From NCBI GenBank assembly GCA_022787145.1, contig JALFVM010000016.1:1-39160 (forward strand): a DNA stretch of 39,160 nt, in the 5' to 3' direction. The notes under the pieces are model-generated. The model did no database searches. It was not told where the DNA came from and saw nothing but the letters and a program-made list of their open reading frames with translations. How positions within the stretch are numbered: position 1 is the stretch's first letter; each line of letters starts with the position of its first letter. This DNA is from Lachnospiraceae bacterium. Lineage in GTDB: Bacteria; Bacillota; Clostridia; Lachnospirales; Lachnospiraceae. The translations under genes were made by a program, and so were the position numbers. Below are positions 1 through 8,066 of the stretch, piece after piece.

Positions 1-1223
1 GGCATAGAATCAAGCTCTGTCTTAATCAATGCACACGCCTCGTCGACAAGGTCGATGGCCTTATCCGGCAGGAATCGGTCGCTGATGTAACGGTCCGATA
101 ACGTAGCCGCTGCCACAAGCGCACTATCTGTAATCTTTACTCCATGGAAAACTTCATAGCGTTCTTTCAGTCCACGAAGAATGGAAATCGTATCTTCTAC
201 TGTCGGCTCATTCATCATAACCGGCTGGAAACGACGTTCCAGAGCCGAATCCTTCTCAATATACTGACGATACTCATCGAGTGTCGTTGCACCGATACAG
301 TGCAGCTCGCCACGTGCAAGCATCGGTTTGAGCATATTTCCGGCATCCATGGCACCGTCTGTCTTACCGGCACCGACAATCAGATGCAGCTCATCAATAA
401 AAAGAATGATTTTTCCTTCACTCTTTCGTACTTCTTCCAGAACGGCCTTCAGACGTTCCTCAAATTCGCCTCTGTATTTGGCACCAGCTACCAGTGCTCC
501 CATATCCAGTGAAAAAATTGTCTTATCCTTCAGTCCTTCCGGCACATCACCTTTGACGATTCGCTGCGCCAGTCCCTCTACAGCTGCTGTTTTACCAACA
601 CCAGGCTCGCCGATCAGCACCGGATTGTTTTTCGTCTTACGGGACAAGATACGGATGATATTACGAATTTCCGTATCACGTCCGATGACCGGATCCAGCT
701 TCTGCTCTCTTGCCTTCTCAACAAGATCCTGACCATATTTATTTAAAGTATCATACGTTGCCTCCGGATTGTCACTGACAACACGCTGGTTTCCTCTGAC
801 GGTGGACAGCGCCTGCAAAAATCGTTCTCTCGTAATTCCATATTCCTGGAACAATTTTTTGATTCCCTGATTCGGATTTTTAATCATAGATAAGAACAAA
901 TGCTCAACAGACACATATTCATCGCCCATTGCCTTTGCCTCATCCTCTGCCGTAATCAGTACTTTATTTAACGCCTGACCAATATACGGCTTACCGCCGC
1001 TGACCTTTGTTCTGGCCTGCAGTGCCTTCTCTACACTGTCATCGAAGGCATCGCCATTGATTTCCATTTTTACAATTAATTTTGCAATCAGACTGTCATC
1101 CTGATGCAGGAGCGCATACAACAGATGCTCCTGTTCCACTTCCTGATTGCCAAATTCGTAAGCCACTTTTTCCAAATCCTGTACAGCCTGTATGGATTTC
1201 TGTGTGAATTTACTGATATTCAT
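1..1223 (-). CDS. clpB: ClpB disaggregase, N-terminal part (runs off window)
   Basis: This is the first 407 codons of the AAA+ protein-unfolding ATPase that works with DnaK/DnaJ to resolubilise aggregated proteins in the cytoplasm. I translated it by hand from position 1223; it has no stop because it leaves the left edge. The Clp N-terminal repeat domain covers about residues 1-145. The first nucleotide-binding domain follows, with Walker A GEPGVGKT at 205-212, Walker B ILFIDE at 273-278 and the [11 protein letters not shown] sensor region near 311-321. The order, spacing and N-terminal sequence fit ClpB rather than ClpC or ClpA. The ATG is preceded by GAGGAGG at a normal distance. A CIRCE operator and a consensus promoter lie directly upstream, so HrcA-controlled heat-shock expression is expected. 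The middle domain and second ATPase domain are outside the window. Confidence 0.96.
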   Translation of the reverse strand, partial: MNISKFTQKSIQAVQDLEKVAYEFGNQEVEQEHLLYALLHQDDSLIAKLIVKMEINGDAFDDSVEKALQARTKVSGGKPYIGQALNKVLITAEDEAKAMGDEYVSVEHLFLSMIKNPNQGIKKLFQEYGITRERFLQALSTVRGNQRVVSDNPEATYDTLNKYGQDLVEKAREQKLDPVIGRDTEIRNIIRILSRKTKNNPVLIGEPGVGKTAAVEGLAQRIVKGDVPEGLKDKTIFSLDMGALVAGAKYRGEFEERLKAVLEEVRKSEGKIILFIDELHLIVGAGKTDGAMDAGNMLKPMLARGELHCIGATTLDEYRQYIEKDSALERRFQPVMMNEPTVEDTISILRGLKERYEVFHGVKITDSALVAAATLSDRYISDRFLPDKAIDLVDEACALIKTELDSM

Positions 1224-1291
1224 AACAATCACGCCTCCTCATACTTATGAAAAACCATTGATTTATGGTATTGTTTCCTTTTTCATGTTTT

Positions 1292-1320
1292 ACTATACTC
1301 CCGATTGTTAGCACTGTCAA
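1292..1320 (-). promoter_or_regulatory. clpB vegetative promoter
   Basis: On the minus strand TTGACA (1315-1320) and TATAGT (1292-1297) are separated by exactly 17 bp. The -35 hexamer lies inside the CIRCE element, so HrcA binding would block polymerase. The start codon is about 70 bp downstream. Confidence 0.85.
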
Positions 1321-1334
1321 GTGATGAGTGCTAA
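1308..1334. promoter_or_regulatory. CIRCE operator (HrcA binding site)
   Basis: The plus strand reads TTAGCACTG-N9-GAGTGCTAA, which is the CIRCE consensus TTAGCACTC-N9-GAGTGCTAA with one arm position changed (C to G at the ninth base). It overlaps the -35 of the clpB promoter. CIRCE is the established binding site of the heat-shock repressor HrcA in Firmicutes. Confidence 0.93.
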
Positions 1335-1373
1335 TTTTTTTATAAAAAAAGTGTGAACAATCAAAAGAAGTCT

Positions 1374-1410
1374 AAAAAAAGAACCGAAGACTCTTTCGAA
1401 TCTCCAGTTC
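1374..1410 (-). terminator. Rho-independent terminator after the L25 gene
   Basis: On the minus strand a 13-bp stem (1398-1410 with 1381-1393, including three G-T pairs) closes a GAAA loop and is followed by seven T residues (1374-1380). It begins 13 bp after the L25 stop codon and separates that gene from clpB. Confidence 0.9.
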
Positions 1411-1422
1411 CTTCCTTTATAT

Positions 1423-2004
1423 TTATTCTTCTTCGGTTTCTTCTGTACCTGCTGCTGCCGCACTGTGAACTGCATTCATCATAACGACAACGGCCTCCGG
1501 ATTTGTAACCAAGTCAATATCCTTATTTTTAGCAATGTCCAGATCTTTTACATGAATGACATCACCTACATGCATGGTGCTGACATCAATTTTCACTTTA
1601 TCCACCAATGCTGCCGGCAAAGCCTTATAAGAAATCTCACTCAGATTCTCCTGAATAACACCGCCTACAACTTTATCATGGTTCAGAAGGATGACTTCTG
1701 CAACAGAATGTACCTTCTGGTTACTTACCAATGCCTGAAAATCAATCTCTTCAACCATCCGTGACATTGAATTATATTCTATATCTTTAATCAGAACATC
1801 ATATGGCTGTCCGTCAATTTCCAGCATAATCTGGCTTCCTTTGTTGTCAGTCTTAAGAAGCTGGTCAACATCTTTCTTCTGCATCTTCACAGGAATGGAT
1901 TCTTTAATCTCTTTGCCAAACATATTTCCTGTGACAAAACCCTCTCTTCTTAATTTTTTTGCTTTCACATCCATGCTTCTTTTTTCAGCTTTTAAAGTAT
2001 TCAT
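1423..2004 (-). CDS. rplY: 50S ribosomal protein L25 / general stress protein Ctc
   Basis: This 193-residue protein has the two-domain layout of the CTC form of bL25: an N-terminal 5S-rRNA-binding beta-barrel (about 1-90, with RREGFVTGNMFGKEI and the GxxYDVLIKDIEY segment) and a C-terminal TL5-type domain (about 95-180, with the PAALVDKVKIDVSTMHVGD core). The tail is acidic (GTEETEEE). Proteins of this family bind 5S rRNA in the large subunit and are often stress-induced in Firmicutes. GGAGGAAAAGATAA precedes the ATG. It is monocistronic, with a terminator on its 3' side. A TATAAT sits at 2098-2103, but I see no convincing -35 with it. Confidence 0.9.
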   Translation of the reverse strand: MNTLKAEKRSMDVKAKKLRREGFVTGNMFGKEIKESIPVKMQKKDVDQLLKTDNKGSQIMLEIDGQPYDVLIKDIEYNSMSRMVEEIDFQALVSNQKVHSVAEVILLNHDKVVGGVIQENLSEISYKALPAALVDKVKIDVSTMHVGDVIHVKDLDIAKNKDIDLVTNPEAVVVMMNAVHSAAAAGTEETEEE

Positions 2005-2187
2005 TTATCTTTTCCTCCAAAAATCTGATTGCTTAGCAGCCTTCTACTTTTTTCAAAGAGGTTTGTTAAGTAACTCTGTTTCCTTGTTACGCCCTATATT
2101 ATAGTCGTTATATAATAAACAGATTAACCAAATTTTTATTTTTTTAGAAGAATTTTTTGTATACTATTCAATCAGCTGAAAACCGCA

Positions 2188-3309
2188 TTAAATCGCTTCA
2201 TCTTCAAAGCCCGACCATACCGGTTTTCCAGGATAAATTTTCGCCTCTTCTTCGCCTCTGAGCACGCGCAGCGCACCGGCTCTCATGGCCTCCTGCTCAA
2301 ATTCGCCCGGATACGAAACGACTGGTGCAATCCACTCGCAGCGTTCCTTAATCTGTGCCTCTACCTCCGGAAAACGCAAAAGTCCTCCTGTCAGGATAAT
2401 CGCATCCACCTGACCTTTGAGGACGACACTCATAGAACCGATATACTTTGCCACCTGATAAATCATGGCATTCCAGATACGGGTCGCCTGCTTATCTCCT
2501 GCTTCCACCAGCTTATGGACTGTATCGGAATTGGAGGTTCCATAGTGACTGCTCAGTCCTCCTGCCTGGCTGCAGAGATTTTTCATCTCAGTCGGTGTCT
2601 TGTCACTGAAATAATCAATGATATCCGTCACAGCCATCGACCCCATACGCGTCGGCGTAAATGGTCCCTCACCGCCTCCGGCATCGTTTCCGTCAATCAT
2701 GCGCCCCTTCTCATGGGCAGTGATCGAAATGCCTCCATCAATATGGCAGGCAATAAAATTACAATCTTCATATTTACGTCCCATTTTTTTTGCATGTGTT
2801 CTCGCTGTTGCCTTCAGGTTCAACGCATGACAGGTTGCCTTGCGATACACGCCTTTCACCCCGGTGATACGCGCCAGATCACATAACTCGTCCTCGATCG
2901 GAGGATCCATCATCAGCATCTCTCCGCCGTAACGCTCCCACGCTTTCTGTGCCATCTGCACGCCAAGCATCGAAGCGTGGTATAATCCTCCCTTGCACTC
3001 TCTGGTATCTTCCACAAGGCGTTCATCAATCCTATACACGCCTCCCATGACAGAATAACATCCACCGCCCCTGCCGACAATAGCATCTATCCCCTTTTCT
3101 TCAAACCTGTTCTCTTTCATAAACTTCCAGACAACTTCCATGCGAAAATCCAACTGATCATTAATCGTCGGAAATTTCAGCAATTCCGATGAATCATGAA
3201 AAACGTCCGTAGTCAGCAGACATTCTTCGTTTTCAAACATAGACAATTTTGTTGATGTCGATCCTGGGTTAATAACGAGGATCCTGTAGTTTTTCTTATC
3301 TTTTCCCAT
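2188..3309 (-). CDS. buk: Butyrate kinase (ASKHA-family carboxylate kinase)
   Basis: The enzyme phosphorylates butyrate, or branched-chain fatty acids, to the acyl phosphate; in butyrate producers it runs in reverse to yield ATP. The 373-residue protein has the acetate/butyrate kinase signatures: LVINPGSTSTKLSMF near the N-terminus (phosphate 1 loop), the central HIDGGISI loop, GGGEGPFTPTRMGSM, and ILTGGLLR near the C-terminus. I choose the ATG at 3309 because TAGGAGAAAC precedes it. A longer frame begins with GTG at 3339, adding ten residues, but has a poorer ribosome site. The usual partner, phosphotransbutyrylase, is not adjacent; citrate synthase is the upstream neighbour. Substrate range cannot be told from sequence alone. 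Confidence 0.92.
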   Translation of the reverse strand: MGKDKKNYRILVINPGSTSTKLSMFENEECLLTTDVFHDSSELLKFPTINDQLDFRMEVVWKFMKENRFEEKGIDAIVGRGGGCYSVMGGVYRIDERLVEDTRECKGGLYHASMLGVQMAQKAWERYGGEMLMMDPPIEDELCDLARITGVKGVYRKATCHALNLKATARTHAKKMGRKYEDCNFIACHIDGGISITAHEKGRMIDGNDAGGGEGPFTPTRMGSMAVTDIIDYFSDKTPTEMKNLCSQAGGLSSHYGTSNSDTVHKLVEAGDKQATRIWNAMIYQVAKYIGSMSVVLKGQVDAIILTGGLLRFPEVEAQIKERCEWIAPVVSYPGEFEQEAMRAGALRVLRGEEEAKIYPGKPVWSGFEDEAI

Positions 3310-3532
3310 AGTTTCTCCTACACTTCCTGCCTTCTCCACTTTCTCGTCAAAATCGCTCTGCTGTGATTGATGAGGCTTATTTTGTTTTCATGTTGCGTAC
3401 AAATTTATATTTTCATTATACTTCAAATCGGGCTGTTTTGGAACAGATTCCTAATAAAAAATGCCATATTGCTGAAATATTTTTTGATTCAGCAATACGA
3501 CATTTTCTATTTTTTATTTTTCGTTATGATTT

Positions 3533-4927
3533 TTATGGTCTGTCCTTCACAGGTATAAATTCCGTATGATGACCTACATATTTGTAGGCAGGACGAATAA
3601 TCTTGCTGGTATTCATCAGTTCTTCCAGACGATGTGCACTCCAGCCTGGCATACGTGCAATGGCGAAAATCGGAGTAAATAACTCCTGTGGAATACCAAG
3701 CATTGTATATACAAGTCCACTATAAAAGTCTACATTTGCACATACATTTTTAAACAGTCTGCGGTGTTCCATGATTTTCTGACCTGCCAGCTTCTCAACA
3801 GTCTCATAGAACGCAAATTCCTCTGTCATGCCTTTTTCCTCTGCGAGTTTTTTCGCAAATTTTTTCAGAATGACTTCACGAGGATCGGAAAGTGTATAAA
3901 CGGCATGTCCCATTCCATAGATCAGACCGGAACGGTCAAACGCCTGTTTATCGAGAATCTTATCCAGATATGCGCCAACCTCTTCTTCATTCGTCCAGTC
4001 GCTGATATGGGATTTCAAATCCGCAAACATATTCTGAACCTTCAGGTTTGCACCACCGTGACGAGGACCTTTCAGAGAACCGATGGAAGCAGCTACTGAA
4101 GAATAGGTATCCGTTCCGGAAGAAGTCACAACATGTGTGGTAAACGTAGAGTTGTTACCACCGCCATGCTCTGCATGAAGAATCAGTGCAATATCCAGAA
4201 CCTTCGCCTCCAGATCGGTATACTGACCATCTGGGCGCAGCATCAGCAAAATGTTTTCTGCCATGGACAATCCCTTCTCCGGATTGCGGATCAGCAATGT
4301 CTCATCCTTTCTAAAGTGACGATATGCATGATACGAATAAACTGCGATCAATGGTAATTTTGCAATCAAGCTGAGGCACTGACGAAGTACATTCTCAGGA
4401 TGGATATTATCAGGATCATCATCGTATGTATACAAAGTCAAAATACATCTCTGCATCGCGTTCATAATGTTTTCATTCGATGCTTTCATGACAACATCTC
4501 GCACAAAACGGTTTGTCAGTTTCTGCATATCAAACATAACATCACGGAACATCTCCAGTTCCTTGCGATTCGGAAGTTTTCCAAACATCAGAAGATAAAT
4601 GGTCTCTTCAAAGCCAAATCTTCTTCCATTTAATCCCTTTACCAAATCATTTACATTGATTCCCTGATAATACAGACTTCCTTCTGCAGGAATTTTTCTT
4701 CCCTCCACAAGGTCAAACGCACAGACATCCGAAACCTCTGTCAGTCCGGTAAGAACTCCTTTACCAGCGGAATCACGCAAACCTCTCTTTACATCATATT
4801 CCAGGTACAGATTAGGATCGATGCGTTGATTTTTCATCAACTCTTCCTCCAAGGTTTTCATACATGCGTTGAATTTTTCCATATCTTCCACATTCATCAA
4901 TGATTCATTCTTATTGTTATCAGCCAT
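3533..4927 (-). CDS. gltA: Citrate synthase (citrate/2-methylcitrate synthase family)
   Basis: It condenses acetyl-CoA with oxaloacetate to citrate, here probably the biosynthetic arm leading to 2-oxoglutarate and glutamate. The 464-residue protein carries the family landmarks: LILHAEHGGGNNSTF (first active-site His region), LKGPRHGGANLKV (CoA/oxaloacetate site), IYGMGHAVYTLSDPR (second active-site His), and the late FAIARMPGWSAHRLEE segment with active-site Arg. It has an N-terminal extension of about 40 residues typical of clostridial forms. The frame opens with GTG at 4933, but the ATG at 4927 has AGGAAGG at 6 nt and is preferred. No aconitase or isocitrate dehydrogenase gene is visible next to it. 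Confidence 0.95.
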   Translation of the reverse strand: MADNNKNESLMNVEDMEKFNACMKTLEEELMKNQRIDPNLYLEYDVKRGLRDSAGKGVLTGLTEVSDVCAFDLVEGRKIPAEGSLYYQGINVNDLVKGLNGRRFGFEETIYLLMFGKLPNRKELEMFRDVMFDMQKLTNRFVRDVVMKASNENIMNAMQRCILTLYTYDDDPDNIHPENVLRQCLSLIAKLPLIAVYSYHAYRHFRKDETLLIRNPEKGLSMAENILLMLRPDGQYTDLEAKVLDIALILHAEHGGGNNSTFTTHVVTSSGTDTYSSVAASIGSLKGPRHGGANLKVQNMFADLKSHISDWTNEEEVGAYLDKILDKQAFDRSGLIYGMGHAVYTLSDPREVILKKFAKKLAEEKGMTEEFAFYETVEKLAGQKIMEHRRLFKNVCANVDFYSGLVYTMLGIPQELFTPIFAIARMPGWSAHRLEELMNTSKIIRPAYKYVGHHTEFIPVKDRP

Positions 4928-4937
4928 ATACACCCTT

Positions 4938-4967
4938 CCTTTCCTATGCTTTCCTATGCTTTTCTAT
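4938..4967. repeat. Short tandem repeat upstream of citrate synthase
   Basis: About two and a half copies of the 10-bp unit CATAGGAAAG (minus strand) sit just upstream of the citrate synthase ribosome site. The rest of the gap (about 4968-5170) shows no gene and no clear promoter. The role is unknown; it may be simple slippage. Confidence 0.5.
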
Positions 4968-5170
4968 CCATTCAGCACTTCAAAAATATACGTGCTGCAC
5001 AGTTATTCCTTATAATTATGCAAAAAATGCCAATTACGATAACGTCTTCGTAATCAGCATTCTTATTACATCTTACATGGAATAATGACAAAATGCAGTT
5101 GCCTTGATTTCCGCATCTGCCAATATTTAATTATATTACACGAATTCTTGGAAATATGCAATCTTTTTTT

Positions 5171-5788
5171 TTATTTTCTATGCATATTATTCAGTTTTTC
5201 TGCAATTGCCTCCGCCAAAGCCCTGTGTCCCTGCGGTGTAAAATGTAATCCATCGACGCCCATCTCCGTCACAAAATCACCGGCTTTCAAAAACGTACAG
5301 TCCATCTCCCTGGCAAGTTCTTCATACTCTTTTTCCAGACGAAGAATCTTTTGTTCTGACTGCGCATCAAAATCTTCAAAGTCAGACTGCGCTTTCAAAA
5401 ACGGCGGCGCAACAAGGAGAATCCGTGCCTCTGATGCATTTCTGCCAAGCATATCGCGAATTCGCCAAATGACTTCCTGCATACTGCGCCTAATCTCGCT
5501 GGCAGACACATGGTAGCGTGTTTTGGTATCGTTTGTTCCGAGCATTAAAACAATATAATCCAAAGGGAGCTGTGACAGCACACATGGCGCAATATAATCC
5601 AGACCGCTCCGGTACGGCTCCACTGCATCCGTAAACGATGTCGTCCTTCCATTCAGGCCTTCCTCGATGACCTCAAAACCTGTCAGTTGTTTCAAAACTC
5701 CTGTCCAGCGCACATCAGATGCATACCTTCCTCCCGTTCCCGGAATATAGCCCCAGGTATTGGAATCTCCAAAACACAATATTCTCAT
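5171..5788 (-). CDS. SGNH/GDSL-family hydrolase
   Basis: This 205-residue protein has the SGNH blocks in order: block I FGDSNTWGY (catalytic Ser at residue 8), block II LNGRTT (oxyanion Gly), block III MLGTNDTK (oxyanion Asn) and block V DGLHFTPQGH (catalytic Asp/His pair). There is no signal peptide, so it should be cytoplasmic. The family includes arylesterases and acyl- or acetyl-esterases; the actual ester is not predictable here. GAGGAGG precedes the ATG at about 5 nt. It starts only 12 nt after the stop codon of the LarC-CDF gene, so the two are likely co-transcribed and the esterase is the distal gene. Confidence 0.88.
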   Translation of the reverse strand: MRILCFGDSNTWGYIPGTGGRYASDVRWTGVLKQLTGFEVIEEGLNGRTTSFTDAVEPYRSGLDYIAPCVLSQLPLDYIVLMLGTNDTKTRYHVSASEIRRSMQEVIWRIRDMLGRNASEARILLVAPPFLKAQSDFEDFDAQSEQKILRLEKEYEELAREMDCTFLKAGDFVTEMGVDGLHFTPQGHRALAEAIAEKLNNMHRK

Positions 5789-5800
5789 AATTTTCCTCCT

Positions 5801-7852
5801 CTACACGTAACTCTGTTCCACCTTAATCACGCAAATATATTTTTCATTCTTTTCATGTACGATTTTTTTGACGTAATCCAACACTTTTTCTTGATTTCCA
5901 TCGTATCCGGCAGGCAGAACCAAATCAAACAATACGTTCGTGTGGGTATCTCCCGGAACAATTCGCAAATCATGAACCGTCAGCCTGTCATCATACACCT
6001 TGACCATATCTGCCAGATACTCTCTCAATTGAACCGTTTCTCTATTTTTTGTCACAATCGGATCATAGTGGATAATCACAGGCAGCTGTTCTTTTTTCTG
6101 GAACTCCCATTCAATGTTGTCAATCAGATCATGCGCCTTCATATTGTCCATCTCCGCTGCAAGCTCAATATGCAAAGATGCAAACTGATTTCCAGGACCA
6201 TAATCATGCACCATCAAATCATGCATTCCCAGAACCTGCGGGTGGCTCATCACACGCTTTTCAATCTTCGCAACCAGTTCCGGATTCGGACGTTCTCCCA
6301 AAAGAGGCGCCAGGGCATCTCGAAGCATCCCGTAACCACTGTATAAAATAAACACTGCCACTGCCACTGTCATGACACCATCAATGCGCTCTGCATGAGT
6401 CGCAGATACCAAAAGAGTAGAAATCAGCACTGCTCCCGTGGAAAGGCAGTCATTTCTTGCGTCCGCTGAAGTTGCCCGAAGCGTATCCGAATTGATTATT
6501 TCCGCCAGTTGCCCGTTGAAATGACTCAACCATAATTTTACCAAAATGGAAGCTATCAACACAAAAATCGTCAGCCAGCTGAATCGGAGTCCTGTCGGAT
6601 GAATGACTTTTGCAATTCCCTCCACAGCAAGATTCAAACCGATTGCAAGAATAATCACACAGACAGCCAGTGCAGACAAATATTCATACCTGGCATGCCC
6701 ATAGGGGTGTTCGGCATCTGCTTTCTTTGAGCCAAGCCAAAATCCAAGCAGACTGATCACGCTGCTTCCCGCATCACTTAAATTGTTAAATGCATCTGCA
6801 GCAATCGCCATACTGCCAAAGACCATACCTACCACAAATTTTCCCAAAAACAGCAGTACATTACAGATAATCCCTACAATACTGGCAAGATTACCCACCT
6901 TACTGCGATACTGCCCATTCTCCTGATTCTCATCGCCAACAAACCGGTGAATCATCTGCTGTGTAAGGGAAAAATGAAGCCCGACACTCGCTAAAACCTT
7001 CTGAATAAATCCCTCTTTCTTTTGGGGTTCTTCGTTTTTTGGTTCTTCGTTTTTTGGTTCCTCCTCTTCAATCAGCATAGCCCTTACAATTCCCGGACAC
7101 TCGTACTGCCGTTTTCCTGCACCGAGTCCCATTTTTCGAATCGTATACTGTTTTGGAAGCTGACTGGAGGTCCGCACTGCTGCAACAATTGCAGCACCTG
7201 TCGGTGTCACCAATTCTCCCTCCACATCTGTTGTGTGTAATTTCAGATGATGCTCTGTCGTAATATTCACAACAGCTGGTACCGGCACAGGCAGCATTCC
7301 ATGCTGACAGCGCACAAAGCCCTTTCCTTCATACAAAACAGGCACAATCACCTTGTCAATTCCGAGATTATCAAGGCATACCGCAGCTGCAATGATATCT
7401 ACGATGGAGTCTACCGCTCCCACCTCATGAAAATGTACCTTTTCCACTGGTACCTGATGAGCCTGGGCTTCCGCTGCTGCCAGAATCTCAAAAATCTTTC
7501 CGGCTATGTTTCGGGCACCTTCTGTAACCTCCGCAACACGAATGATATCCATGATCTCGATCAACCCTCTGTGCTCATGTTCTTCGTGTTGATGCGTTTC
7601 GCCATGCTTTCCATGGAGATATTCCATATCATGATCGTGATTCTCATGCGCCTTGTCAAGAACCACATCAAAATCACAAACATCCAGTCCCGCTTTTTTC
7701 ACTCTGCTGATTTTGATCTGAAATCCCTCCACAGGAAGACTTTGCAAAGCTTCACGCAGTACTTTCTCATCAGCTCCAAGATCCAGCAGGGAAGCCACAG
7801 CCATATCACCGCTGATTCCCGAATAACATTCCCAGTACAATGTATTACCCAT
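5801..7852 (-). CDS. LarC-type nickel-cofactor domain fused to a cation diffusion facilitator
   Basis: The 683-residue protein joins two unrelated modules. Residues 1-262 match the LarC1/DUF111 module of the nickel-pincer cofactor metal-insertion enzyme: YWECYSGISGDM start, KVHFHEVGAVDSIVD, and VEGELVTPTGAAIV. A His/Asp/Glu-rich stretch lies at 69-95. A PKNEE repeat linker (262-280) leads to a CDF metal transporter (about 320-683). That part has six predicted membrane helices between 321 and 512, a first metal motif N356-x3-D360 (FNNLSD), a second D464-x3-D468 (ADARND), and a cytoplasmic C-terminal domain. The LarC2 half of normal LarC is absent. An N/D-D-D site resembles manganese-type rather than zinc-type CDFs. 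No larA, larB or larE gene is nearby. It is probably co-transcribed with the downstream esterase. Confidence 0.87.
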   Translation of the reverse strand: MGNTLYWECYSGISGDMAVASLLDLGADEKVLREALQSLPVEGFQIKISRVKKAGLDVCDFDVVLDKAHENHDHDMEYLHGKHGETHQHEEHEHRGLIEIMDIIRVAEVTEGARNIAGKIFEILAAAEAQAHQVPVEKVHFHEVGAVDSIVDIIAAAVCLDNLGIDKVIVPVLYEGKGFVRCQHGMLPVPVPAVVNITTEHHLKLHTTDVEGELVTPTGAAIVAAVRTSSQLPKQYTIRKMGLGAGKRQYECPGIVRAMLIEEEEPKNEEPKNEEPQKKEGFIQKVLASVGLHFSLTQQMIHRFVGDENQENGQYRSKVGNLASIVGIICNVLLFLGKFVVGMVFGSMAIAADAFNNLSDAGSSVISLLGFWLGSKKADAEHPYGHARYEYLSALAVCVIILAIGLNLAVEGIAKVIHPTGLRFSWLTIFVLIASILVKLWLSHFNGQLAEIINSDTLRATSADARNDCLSTGAVLISTLLVSATHAERIDGVMTVAVAVFILYSGYGMLRDALAPLLGERPNPELVAKIEKRVMSHPQVLGMHDLMVHDYGPGNQFASLHIELAAEMDNMKAHDLIDNIEWEFQKKEQLPVIIHYDPIVTKNRETVQLREYLADMVKVYDDRLTVHDLRIVPGDTHTNVLFDLVLPAGYDGNQEKVLDYVKKIVHEKNEKYICVIKVEQSYV
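7025..7061 (-). repeat. 15-bp tandem repeat encoding the PKNEE linker
   Basis: The plus strand repeats GGTTCTTCGTTTTTT about two and a half times. In frame on the minus strand it encodes (PKNEE)n between the LarC and CDF modules. A copy-number change would keep the frame and alter only linker length. Confidence 0.8.
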
Positions 7853-7951
7853 AGTTTTCTTCCTTTTCTTCCTATCTTATTGACACTATATCACAACTAT
7901 ACCTGAATCACAAGATTCGATGCCATTTACAATCCCACAGCCAATTCTGTG

Positions 7952-8011
7952 CATTACGGTTCACAGTAACGATGCCAAAACACCTCGCGGAATCGTGACA
8001 CGCGAACAGTA
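7952..8011. repeat. Dispersed palindromic repeat, copy A (full length)
   Basis: On the minus strand this has a CTGTTCGCGTG arm, a core GCGAGGTGTTTTGGCAT, and a GTTACTGTGAACCGTAATG arm. It shares the core and both arms with the copy at 11985-12036. It lies just past the 3' end of the MATE gene. Confidence 0.75.
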
Positions 8012-8066
8012 GCTTCCATACAACAAAACCTTGCCTGCATTATTTCTTTGAACTGTGTGAACTGCT

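Noticed and set aside
2188-3339. Longer butyrate kinase start (GTG at 3339)
   Set aside because: The extra ten residues are not typical of the family and the ATG at 3309 has a better-placed ribosome site.
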